A stretch of DNA of 64,000 nt from Platanthera guangdongensis (Eukaryota; Streptophyta; Magnoliopsida; Asparagales; Orchidaceae), in assembly GCA_039583875.1 (NCBI GenBank), contig CM077165.1, positions 73,768,757 to 73,832,756 of the forward strand, in the 5' to 3' direction. The notes beneath the pieces are model-generated. The model saw only the letters and a list, made by a program, of their open reading frames with translations. It made no database searches and was not told the DNA's origin. A program made the position numbers and the translations under genes. The first letter of the stretch is position 1. Each line of letters starts with the position of its first letter. Below, piece by piece: positions 1-9,322 of the stretch.

Positions 1-413
1 GAACACGGCTTGGCACACGGTCGGGTCCCAGGCCGTGTGCCTCGATCCAGGCACGATCATCGAACTGAGAGACGCACACGGGCCAAGACACGCCCGTGTC
101 TCACCTGACATGCCCGTGTCGCGTTCCTCGACACGCCCGTGTTCGGGGGCGTGTCACGCATAACCGCCACGACAACGGACATGACCCAACTGCACACGGG
201 TAGGGACACGGGTTGGCACACGCCCATGTCATATGACACGCCCGTGTCATCCGACCGTGTTCCTGGCCGTGTCCTTCTCGGGATGAAAACGGCCAAAAGA
301 TCACCAGCCAGACACGACCTTGGACACGCCCGTGTCCTAGGCCGTGTACCCCTATACAGGCACCAAAAACCCTTTTTCGCAACCGACTCGCACACAATTT
401 TCGGGGCGTTACA
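1..413 (-). mobile_element. 5' end of a chromovirus-type LTR, cut by the window edge
   Basis: Read on the minus strand this begins TGTAACGCCCCG, a usual start of Tekay-type gypsy LTRs, and is followed by many copies of GACACG-CC-CGTGTC and its halves (ACACGGGC, GGCCGTGT). The same layout occurs at the end of the element G LTR (57730-58281), so this is a relative of G. No polypurine tract or primer site adjoins it, so solo LTR, 3' LTR and broken copy cannot be told apart. ORFs here are by-products of the repeats. Confidence 0.7.
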
Positions 414-763
414 TAACATGGGCGTGTTCCACTCGCTGTTTCATGGATTCACAACACACAGTAGTTTTTCACTAGCATCAAAGTGACACGCCCCTGTGAC
501 GGGCATGACTGAAGATCACAGGCGTGTACCATGAAATTTTAACATTTTTTTATAGAATTTTTAGGAGAAGATAATAGAGCCAAGTTAGAAGGGAATATTC
601 AAAAAGAAACATTTTATTGAATAAAAAAGTTAAAAACATCGAAAATAACATAAAACAACCTAAATTAAGTACTGTAAAATACGTATATTTATAACTCATC
701 ACTCCTTGATAGATAATCTTTCGAATTAGAAGGAATCACCGAACTATGTGCCTGGAGTGCTGA
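414..763. other. Unassigned AT-rich sequence
   Basis: The first ~120 bases still hold scattered GGCGTGT and GACACGCCCC motifs like those at 1-413. The rest is AT-rich with no ORF, primer site or clear similarity to other parts of the window. It lies between the LTR fragment and the inverted repeat and may be decayed LTR or host sequence. Confidence 0.4.
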
Positions 764-1395
764 TGTAAGACCCCGTTGTTTTTTTGAGTCTTATGCCCAG
801 AGCCGCCGCTTCGTGGTGACACCAACTCTCGAGGAGGTCATCACCACAAATCGCTAATTCTGCTGGCAAGAACTCAACCATTTATAAAAGAAGATAAGAA
901 GAAAACATATATAGATGAATCCAGTCCACAGTCACAATGCATCATAAGAAGTTCCACATAATTTCAAAAGGTGAAAGGAAAGATCAAGGGGCTCCTGCCC
1001 AGTACATATAGTCCTCACTACATAACCCTCGCAGAAGTAAAGCTACTAGTCACTCACAGATCCCATGACTGCTAGTGCTGTTGCCACTCCTAGGTGAGGC
1101 TAGTTCACCTCCTCCTGGACGTGCTGGTTCCCCTAGTGCTGCACCCTATCTCCCAGCCGATAACATGACCTAAAAAAGCTACCTCCTTCAACAAGAACTG
1201 GCATTTACTGAACTTTCGATACAGGCTATGCTCCCAGAGTTTTTCCAACGTCAGTGCCAAATGTCATGCATGGTACTCCTCTGTCCTTGAATAGATAAGG
1301 ATGTCGTCTATAAATACAATAACGAAAACATCTAGATAGGCTTCGAATACCTAGTTCATCAATCTGAAATTCCACCTGACGATGTCATGCATCGT
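764..1395 (-). repeat. Left arm of a long inverted repeat (gypsy LTR end plus RT fragment)
   Basis: The reverse complement of this stretch aligns with 1612-2248 over its whole length. It begins at the outer side with TGTAAGACCCC, the reversed 3' end of a gypsy LTR, and runs inward to a reverse transcriptase fragment (reversed [13 protein letters not shown] codons near 1290-1320). The arms are diverged by point changes and a TA microsatellite present only in the right arm, so the duplication is not recent. It could be transcribed as a hairpin. Confidence 0.8.
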
Positions 1396-1611
1396 AATAT
1401 TTGCCTTTCTACTCTGGGACTCCAGCATCCTATCCTAAATCAATCACACCTAAACATTTGTGCCTTCCACAAAATCCGTGCCAAGAGCTTTTGGATCCTT
1501 AGCCTGGATCCAAGATAACGGAGTACTACACCTTCTTCCGTACAATGCCTCATAGGGAGCCATGCCAATGCTGGACTAATGACTGTTGTTATAAGAAACC
1601 CATTAAGTGAC
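1396..1611 (-). pseudogene. Gypsy integrase C-terminal fragment in the inverted-repeat spacer
   Basis: The minus-strand translation shows the gypsy integrase signatures YNNSH and ALYGRRC-TPLSW, followed by RMLESQSR, all familiar from Ty3/gypsy integrase between the catalytic core and the C-terminus. A stop replaces a Gln within the first motif. In a normal element this segment lies downstream of RT; here it runs straight into an RT fragment at about 1375, so gene order is scrambled. Not functional. Confidence 0.75.
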
Positions 1612-2076
1612 ATCGTTAGGTGGAATTTTAGATTGATGAACCGGGTATTATAAGCCTATCTAGATGTTTTTGTCATCATATTTGTAGACGACATCCTTAT
1701 GTATTCAAGGACAGAGGAGGACCATGCACGATATTTGGCACCGACATTGGAAAAACTCTGGGAGCATAGCATGTTTGCAAAGTTCAATAAATGCCTGTTC
1801 AAGTTGAAGGAGATGGGATTTTTAAGACATGTTATCAGCTGGGAGATAGGGTGCAACACCAGGGGAACCAGCACATCTAGGAGGAGGTAAAGAAGCCTAA
1901 CCTAGGAGTGGCAGCAACACCAGTAGTCATGGGATTAGAGAGTGACTAGTAACTTTACTTCTGTGAGCGTTATGTAGTAAGGACTATATGTACTGGGAAG
2001 GAACCCCTTGATTAATCCTTTCAGCTTTTGAATTTATGTGGACCTTCTTATGATGCATTGTGATTGTGGACTGGAG

Positions 2077-2111
<35 letters not shown>

Positions 2112-2248
2112 TACTTCTTATCTTCTGTGATATATGATTGAGTTCTTGCTGGCAGAATCAGCGATTTGTGGCGATGACCTCCTCGAGAGTCGGTGTCATC
2201 ACAAAGTGGTGGTTCTGGGCATAAGACCCGAAAAAATGTTGTCTTACA
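1612..2248 (+). repeat. Right arm of the long inverted repeat (gypsy RT fragment plus LTR end)
   Basis: Inverted copy of 764-1395. From left to right it holds an RT fragment, an unassigned segment with a (TA)n tract at 2080-2108, and the last ~110 bases of a gypsy LTR, ending GTCTTACA at 2248. That end resembles the TEK-1 LTR end (15966-16089), with the same GGCAGAATC, GGTGATGACC and GGTTCTGGGC blocks. Confidence 0.8.
1630..1890 (+). pseudogene. Gypsy reverse transcriptase fragment
   Basis: The translation carries LMNRV, FVDDILMYSR (the RT catalytic F/YxDD box), a run equivalent to HLxTLExLxEHxMFAKFxKC, and GFLxHVIS, all from the Ty3/gypsy RT palm and thumb. There is one stop before AYLDVF, and it ends by running into unrelated sequence at about 1845. 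Only about 70 RT residues remain, so it is dead. A diverged mirror copy lies in the left arm. Confidence 0.8.
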
Positions 2249-2250
2249 AC

Positions 2251-2262
2251 TGGTATCAGAGG
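2251..2262 (+). other. Primer binding site (initiator tRNA-Met type) of a broken gypsy element
   Basis: TGGTATCAGAGG stands two bases after the LTR end GTCTTACA, the standard spacing. What follows is not gag leader but an unrelated, oppositely oriented Tekay LTR, so this element was truncated here. Confidence 0.7.
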
Positions 2263-5129
2263 TTTTATGTAGGGTATGTATGACATGGAATGCTGTGCAT
2301 GCTAAATGATGGATTTCACACAGGTGCAACGCACACACTCGACACTATTTGCACAGACCTTTAGTTCCCCCATTTGGAGTTAACTAAAGTTTCAGGTACC
2401 TCTCGTAGTGGCAAATGGAGGGAGTGGGTTCGGTCTCCCCACTCCTAGGTCAGTATTCACACTACCCAGCCTAGACCAAGCGTACTACTCGGTACACACA
2501 CATTCAGGTGCTACAGAGTCTCTTGTACTAGTGCTGGCAAAAACCACTAGTCTTTTATGGGCTAAGTGAACACTTACACTTGTCGAGTCAATGTATCAAC
2601 ATTGTTGTGAATGACCGTCTAATAACAAGGACCCACCACTTAATGCACATGCACACATGCTATATGATCTCCCGAGCCATAGGCTCTTCATACTTAAACC
2701 ATATTTCGGTCAAACACCGAGCACACCGCTCGTGAATCTATACCAACTATCCTCCCGAAATGACGGTGTGAGTGTACGTGACAGTGGGTTATTAAAGGTT
2801 ACTCTTTTAGTATGTTTATTCCTACAATATAAGGTTAATCTTGGACTGCCCAGGGCATTCCCTATGAAGGGCTCTCGAGGGCACTAGGAACTACGATGTG
2901 CTAAAGTCCAAAGTTCCCTTTTGCAAGACACTTACTTTTATGAGTATCTATTTATTACCAAACCTTGTCGCCGCGTTGCCTTTTAGCTAATCCTAAGTGA
3001 ATTTATATTCCACGATAGAAGACGATACTTCGTTGACCCCGAGAACTCTCCATCTCCATGGTACCCAGTATACTTAGGACTTGGCCCTATGGCTGACCTC
3101 ATCAAGACTCCACCCAAACCTGGTGGACCCACTATAATTCCACCAATGTATTGTCTACCATTCTACCCTGAATGCTTGAATTTACTATATGCAGACCAAA
3201 TGATCCATCCTAAGCGTATGAAAGTAAATACTCCAGATCACTTTGCCTACAACCTTATGACTTATTGAGCCCAAAATAAGAACTTGGTATTTTTCTTAAT
3301 TAAATCAGCCTTTAAATTATTTTCCTTAAATGATGAGTCCATATGATTTTGAACATGAAGTATAAGTTTTTGACATGCAATGATTACACCAAAATTTCAA
3401 CAGCCTCTTATTGATTAGCTAACAACAAGGTATGAGTTTCATAATCTTCTAGAAAATAATAATTAACCAAGGGGCTACGAGATTTTGTCATCCAAAAAAT
3501 ATAACAAAATTACCAGAGGACTAAAATGATCAGAAAACATGTCTACCAAAATTTCATGATTTCCTACTTCTATTTAACTATTTATTTGAATTTCAAAGTA
3601 ATTTACCTCTAAGGCAGCTTGTGAAGGAACTTTATATGTATTCTTCCAAAAAATGTAATAATATTAACAAGGCATTACAGAGGTATAAGAAGTTTACTAG
3701 CCAAGTTTTACAATTTTGCATTACTCTGTTAGTTCTATGAAAATAAATTTCTCTAATCAACAAATTCTAGTGTTATAAAGAAGGTACAAAAAATCTTTAA
3801 CCTAAAATTATAATACAATTTGTAGAGGAAGATAACATTAGTAAAAACCTATTACCCAAGTTTCATGACCCTCCAATATCTTTAGACTTGAAATTTTGTA
3901 TTTGATAGGGATGGTGTCGAGACCAATCAACGCCTCATTGAATGGAGTCGAGATCACTCAATGCCTCGTCGAGTCCAGTCAACCACTTGACTCCTGGTCG
4001 AATGGCGTCAAGATTACTCGATACTTCATCGAGTCTAAACGACCACTCAATGCTGGTCAAATGGCGTCAAGATTACTCGACGCCTCATCGAGTCTAGTTG
4101 AACAAACGATGCCTGGTTGAATGGCATCGAGATCACTTGATGCCTCGTCGAGTCTAGTCGATGACTCGGCGCCTGTTACTAGTGAAATTTTAAAGCTAGA
4201 CATATAACCTATGGCCAACTATGTTCACCAAGTTTTCCTACCAAATCAACTCCAATTGGATTGATATTTTTTCTTGGCATTATAATATCCCCTCTGGTAA
4301 TCCACCAGAGTTTGGGAAAAATTTGAGGTCCATGGACCGTATTTTAATTACATACATGAATTATTAAATTATTTCAAAAACTATAGAAAACTCTTCCCTA
4401 AAAAATCTGATTTTTGGATATGTTGTAGACCATGGCCGTACAAGCCTACGCTCAAAATTTCAGACCATTTGAGTGAGTGGTTCACTGGGGGGCACTCATT
4501 TCAATTTCTGGTTAGTTGGACATGTTCACAACAAATGCCTCTAAGAATTTTAATAATTAATACAAGGTGATTGATAAAGTGTGACAACATGCATTAAATA
4601 TATATATATATATATATATATATAGAAAATCAGCATGTGTATAACCGATCACGCTGATCCAACGGCCATGGGTCATCTTCCCAGATGAGCCAAGGTCTAT
4701 GATTTCTTCATCCTATAGCAATTCAAGCTCCATTTTCCGGCCATCTGCCTGTCCAGCCACCACCACCACCACCTGGATTGAGGTGGTGGCTATCGCCTCA
4801 CAGCGGCACTGCCGCCGGAGGGGCATTTTCTGGCGAACTAGAGGGGTTAATTTTTCACGAAAAAGTTTGGATTTTCTTGTCACCGATCGGGCTCAATTGA
4901 GCCCGATTTCTCCACCTAATGGTCTAAAGATCTAGCACAAAAGAGAAGGAGAAGGACTAGACCTGCAGGCGAGCTTGGCGGCATGTGAGGTACTGGTGTG
5001 CCATAGCCGATGATCTCAGTTCTCCTCCCTGCCGAATTCTCAACTCTCCACCTAAACCAATGATGTAAACGTTTGTTTTGATTGCTTGGAAGCTTTTAAA
5101 ACTGATGGTTGTTTTGGGGAGTGGGAGAG
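2263..5129 (-). mobile_element. Old Tekay-type LTR (TEK-old), part 1 of 2
   Basis: The reverse complement aligns in order with the TEK-1 LTR: 2265-2660 with about 14,870-15,200, 2790-2940 with 14,570-14,690, 4290-4560 with 12,770-13,060, and 4780-4910 with 12,380-12,540 (shared GGGCTCAATTGAGCCCGAT). It is strongly diverged and lacks roughly the last 0.9 kb of the LTR. X inserted at 5130; the rest of the LTR resumes at 41503 and ends at 42299. It contains a 60-bp tandem repeat and a (TA)n tract at 4599-4622. No coding content. Confidence 0.8.
3909..4180. repeat. About 4.5 copies of a ~60-bp tandem repeat with TCGA palindromes
   Basis: Units start with GAATGG(A/C)GTC(G/A)AGAT and each holds an ACTCGAT-n-TCGAGT half-palindrome followed by TGCCTGGT. 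Copies differ by several substitutions, so the array is old. It lies inside TEK-old and has no counterpart in the aligned part of the young TEK-1 LTR. Confidence 0.8.
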
Positions 5130-5271
5130 TGTTGGGTACATTGGATTAAATGTACCTGATTTGAAGAAGCCTCACCCTACTCAATGATTTACATCAAAAT
5201 GTATTTGATGTATTTTGAGTTGCCTTGTGCAGGTTAAGTATTTGCAGGGAAAGATGAAAAGTTTCTAAGTC

Positions 5272-6155
5272 CATGTGTCGACACCCAGAAGGAAAGTGTC
5301 GACACTTAAGAAGACTTGTGTAGACACCCAGACAAGCAGTGTCGACACTTGGAGTAATTGTGTCGACACCAGGGATGCAGAGTCGACACCAGACAGAAAG
5401 TGTCGAGACATACAGTTTGTGTCGACACTCAATGAAGAGAAGTCCAGAGAAGCAGTGTCGACACTTAGCAGTAGTGTCGACACCTAGAGGAACCTTGTCT
5501 ACATCAGAAAGTGTCGACACTTGGAGGCTGTGTCGACACTCAGCAAATTTCGGCAGAGTCTGAGTATAAGTGTCGACATAATAAAGAATGTGTCGACACT
5601 CATCAGAAGACTCAACACATGAAGAAAGTGTCGACACAATGAAGAATGTGTCGACACACAGCAGAAGACTCAATACATGAAGAAAGTGTCGACACTAGGA
5701 GGCTGTGTCGACACTCAGTAAAGTTCAACAAAAATTCTAAGTACATGTGTCGACACAAAGGAGATGTGTCGACACTCAGCCAAAGTCTCAACAGAAGAAA
5801 GAATGTGTTGATATAAGGAGCTGTGTCGACACTCAGCAAGTATCAACACAGAAGGCAAGTGTCGACACCAAGAAGATGTGTCGACACTGAACAAGTTCAA
5901 CACAAGAAGATGTGTCGACACAAAGGAGTTGTGTCGACACTTACAAGAATTCAACTAAGTACTGAAGAACAAGAAGGTGTGTCGACACACAATATCAATG
6001 TCGACACATGATAAAGAAGCTGTGTCGAGAAGTGAATTCTATAACAGAAGGAGTTGTGTCGACACCTTGAAGGCTAGTGTCGACACTTAGTCTACTTGTG
6101 TCGACACTTGGTCTATAAGTGTCGACACTTAAAGACAGACTGTCTCGACACTTTC
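5272..6155. repeat. GTGTCGACAC palindrome array in the X 5' LTR
   Basis: By eye about 35 sites match the 10-base palindrome GTGTCGACAC, roughly 25 of them perfect, spaced irregularly at about 15-40 bases. Non-site sequence is A/G-rich (AAGAA, CAGCA, CAACA). Many mismatches are C-to-T or G-to-A at the central CpG. It lies upstream of the TATA box, the place expected for a promoter or enhancer. Confidence 0.93.
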
Positions 6156-6285
6156 AGACATTTAAAAATATTTCAAGAAGTGACTGGATGACATGACAGC
6201 TGCCATTCCAGCCGGTCTACTGCAACTGTCAGAGATGTCAGAAAGCCGTTAGAAACCAGATCAGCCGGTCACCATGAAGAAGGCC

Positions 6286-6293
6286 TATATAAA
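6286..6293 (+). promoter_or_regulatory. TATA box of the X 5' LTR
   Basis: TATATAAA within GGCCTATATAAAGGC, about 130 bases after the last palindrome of the array. The same box is at 40604-40611 in the 3' LTR. Confidence 0.7.
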
Positions 6294-6668
6294 GGCTTAT
6301 TCTGTCTACAGAAGAAGATGATTAACAACAAGAGATCAACAATCAAGGTTGTTGAAAAGCAATTCATTGAAGACCTTCAAGTGAAGATCCAAGTAGTTGG
6401 AGAGAGAGAGCTCCTTCTAAGAAGTCAGCCGTTAGAACCAGGCTGTGAAGAAAGTTTCAGATTGAGATCTGAAACTTAAGTTAGCAGTGATTGAAGATCA
6501 GCTGCAGAGAATCATTCCTATTGTGTTCTACATTTAAGAAGCTTTGAAGAAAGCCAAGTGAGGTTGATCTCAGCAGAGTTCATTCAAGAACTCATCAAGA
6601 ACCTGTCAACTCATCTCTCTTTTTTTTCTGAGTTGTAGGTATATACTTTGTATTCTAAATTTCTTGTA

Positions 6669-6912
6669 GGATCCTTAGGGATCTGAGTTGTAAGCCTGTA
6701 ATTATAAAGGCTGAGTGGTAGGGCCTGTGTGCCTGAGTGTAGGAGATCTATTTCTCTAAGTGTAGGCCTGTTGTGGCTGAGTGTAGGCCTTGTGGCTGAG
6801 TGTAGGCCTTGGTGGAGGCTGAGTGTAGGTCTTTGGAGAAGACTGAGTTGTAGGGCCTTGGGCCTGAGATGTAGGAACCATTTGGTGTTCTGAGTGTAAG
6901 ATCTGAGGATCT
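6669..6912 (+). repeat. Mini-hairpin array in the X 5' LTR
   Basis: About eleven short self-complementary segments follow one another, nearly each bounded by the linker TGAGTGTA or TGAGTTGTA. Examples are GATCC-TTAG-GGATC, AGCCT-N10-AGGCT, GCCT-TGGTGG-AGGC, GTCTT-TGGAG-AAGAC, GGCC-TTG-GGCC and AGATC-TGAG-GATCT. Stems differ between units while linkers stay constant. It lies after the TATA box, so it should be in the transcript. Confidence 0.8.
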
Positions 6913-7127
6913 GAGGAATAGTGGAGGAGTTTGGCCGAATCTAGTACACTACTAGATAGGCGAAGGGGGAAAGTGGATGTACCCAAACCTTAGGGAACCA
7001 CTATAAATATGTGTGTTCACTGTGTGCATGTTTTATTCTGTGATTGCTGATTGATTGCTGTGAAGAAGTAGTTATAACTCTGTGATATTATCTGCAATCT
7101 GCCTAAAAAGTTTAAAAAAGATTTAGT

Positions 7128-7158
7128 CACCTATTCACCCCCCCCCCCCCTCTAGGTG
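7128..7158 (+). other. C-tract hairpin near the LTR end (X)
   Basis: CACCTA and TAGGTG face each other across a 13-C tract, 20 bases from the LTR end. Y has the same device (27395-27422) and Z has a decayed form. Confidence 0.7.
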
Positions 7159-7180
7159 ATTAGGTACAATTTCTTTCAAG

Positions 7181-7196
7181 TTGTATCAAAGCGAGG
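7181..7196 (+). other. Decayed primer binding site of X
   Basis: TTGTATCAAAGCGAGG follows the LTR end by two bases. It matches the initiator tRNA-Met site TGGTATCAGAGC with two changes, consistent with an ageing copy. Confidence 0.75.
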
Positions 7197-7282
7197 TTAC
7201 TCAAAATGGGACATAACTGTATGAGTAGATCCTGTTGGCAGATTCAGTATAAGTAAAGTGCAGAATCAAGAAAATCAAGAAA

Positions 7283-9319
7283 ATGGGTTCAATAGAGAAT
7301 CATAAGGAACTTGTATCCATGAAGTTGCCCATTTATAGAAAAGAGATTTTTGGCATCTGGAAAGAAAGGGTGAGACTATTTATGGAAGCCTCAGACCCTA
7401 GAATATATATCACAGTTAAAGAAGGGCCATATGTGCCTATGAAGGTTTCAGTCCTGGATGCAAATCAGAGAACACCAAAGGACTTTTCTGAAATGTCAAA
7501 AGATGAGATTATTCTGGCCACCATGGACAAGAGGGCTCAGAATATCATTGTGAGTGCCACAGATGATGCTACATTTCAGAACTTGATACACTGTAAGACA
7601 TCTAAGGAGATGTGGGATACTTTGATAGTGTATATGGAGGGTTCAGAAGAAGTTAGAAAAGACAGGAAGTCTTTGTTAAACCAAGAATATGAGAGCTTCA
7701 GACAAGGCAGGTCTGATAGCATAACAGAATGCTATAAGAAATTCTATAGGATAGTTAATGAGTTAATGTCCTATGGAAGAGATTTCAGTAATTATGAGCT
7801 AAATGATAAGTTCTTGAGGTCCCTAACAAAGGATTGGGACACCAAGATCTGTGCCATAAGGGAAATGACCAAGTTAGCAGATATTCCTCCTCCAACATTG
7901 TTTGGAAAACTGCTATCCTATGAGATGCAGTTGATGGTAAGGAAATAAGAGGAGAAAACTACCAGAATTGAGAATAAAGAAAGGACAGTGGCATTCAAGA
8001 CAGAAGCCACCAAGAAATACAAAAGTAAGTCACCATCTCCTCCTCCAAAAGTGGCTGAGACTGGGTCAGATGATTCAGAAAGCAGAAATTCTGAAAGCAG
8101 TGAGAGTGATGAGGATTTTGCAGCTTTCACAAGACACTTTCAGAAGTTTCTAAAGAATAAACAGTGGAGGTCAAAGCCATCCACTTCACCGGGAAAAGAT
8201 GACTATTATCAGAACAAGAAGTCATCAAAGAAAGACAGGAGAAAGCCCAAGACAAATAGAACTTCATCTTCAAGGATAGTTTGTTATTGTTGTAACAAAA
8301 AAGGACATGTTGTTGCTGACTGTCCAGAGAAGAGGAGAGAGTCAACAGATAAGAAAAAGACTCAATTCAAGGGCAAGAAGGAAAGGTCCTTTGTTGCCAA
8401 GAAGTACAAAAGCCTGTCAGACATATCTTCTTCAGAAACTGAGTCAGAAGCTGAAGCATACATAGGACTGTTTGCTGAAGAAGAGGATGAGGAGTTCATC
8501 CAGATAATGAACTCTATATATGAGCAAGAGGACATTCAGTGCAAAGGACTGATGGCCTTAACAGAAGGTGACAAAATCCAGGATCAGCCTGGACCTAGTC
8601 AGGTACAAAATTGTTCTTTAAGTTCAATTTCTAGTGCTAGTTCAGATTCAGTTACATCAGCATCAAGTGATGCCAGTGGATCTGAATCTAAAGGGCATAT
8701 TCATCAGTTGATTGATGAATATAGAGTTCTGTTGCAAGCTTTTAAGAAAAGCAAATCCTTGGCCAAAAGTCAGGCTACGGAGATTGCTAATCTTAAAGTT
8801 GCTGCAACTGATTTTGAGAAGTTGATTGATCAAAAGTTAAATGAAATAGCCAGACTGAAGAACATAACTGTTATTCAGATGGGAACTATAACATTCAAGA
8901 ATTTTCAAATCAGAAATCTGGAGATTAGTCTTCAGAAGGAGAGAGACATTGTTGCAAGGTTTTCAAAACCTAAGTCTGTTCTACCTTTGATTGATGAATT
9001 TGTACATCAAAAGGGTAAAACTGGATTAGGGTTTAATAAACCTGTTAGGACTGTTCAGTCCAAGTCTAAGGGCAAAGCCCCAGTACTCAATAAGCCTGTT
9101 GTAGATAGAACAGCTAGGGTTGTACCTAAGCAAAGGTACAATAGATTTGAGTGCTGGTGCTGTGGCAAGGTAGGCCACTTTGCCATTGACTGCTGACACA
9201 ATTCTAGTGCCAAGATGAGTAGCAAACTGCCTGTTGGAAGATCTGCAGGTAGCTTTGTTAAGAAGCTAACTAACCAGCACCAAGGACCCAAGAAATCTTT
9301 GGGTTCTAAGGTCAACTAA
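7283..9319 (+). pseudogene. gag: X gag (capsid/nucleocapsid polyprotein), broken by stops
   Basis: Sirevirus Gag builds the cytoplasmic virus-like particle and packages element RNA. One frame runs from ATG 7283 to a TAA at 9317-9319. Residues 1-221 form the copia capsid-like domain (MWDTL, YESF motifs). A basic Ser/Lys region follows, then zinc knuckle 1 (CYCCNKKGHVVADC, 8282-8323), an acidic segment, a long Lys/Glu/Leu-rich stretch at about 8690-8990 likely to be coiled coil, and zinc knuckle 2 (CWCCGKVGHFAIDC, 9152-9193). Two extra stops break it: TAA at 7946-7948, and TGA at 9194-9196 where Y has Trp. No frameshift is present. The large gag with two knuckles is typical of Sireviruses. Confidence 0.9.
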
Positions 9320-9322
9320 TCT

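Larger units (their letters stand above)
5130..7178 (+). mobile_element. X 5' LTR
   Basis: TGTTGGGTACATT...TTTCTTTCA. Three zones are visible: a dense GTGTCGACAC array (5272-6155), a TATA box (6286-6293), then a mini-hairpin array (6669-6912), a conserved Sirevirus block (6961-7008) and a C-tract hairpin (7128-7158) close to the primer site. The order suggests U3, then R/U5. Confidence 0.92.

Noticed and set aside
1..540. Centromeric or telomeric satellite
   Set aside because: Motif spacing is irregular, and the same array is found inside the G LTR next to a normal LTR start.
5272..6155. CRISPR-like array of short repeats
   Set aside because: The 10-base palindromes have uneven spacing, the intervals are repetitive rather than unique, no cas genes exist, and the array lies in a plant retrotransposon LTR.
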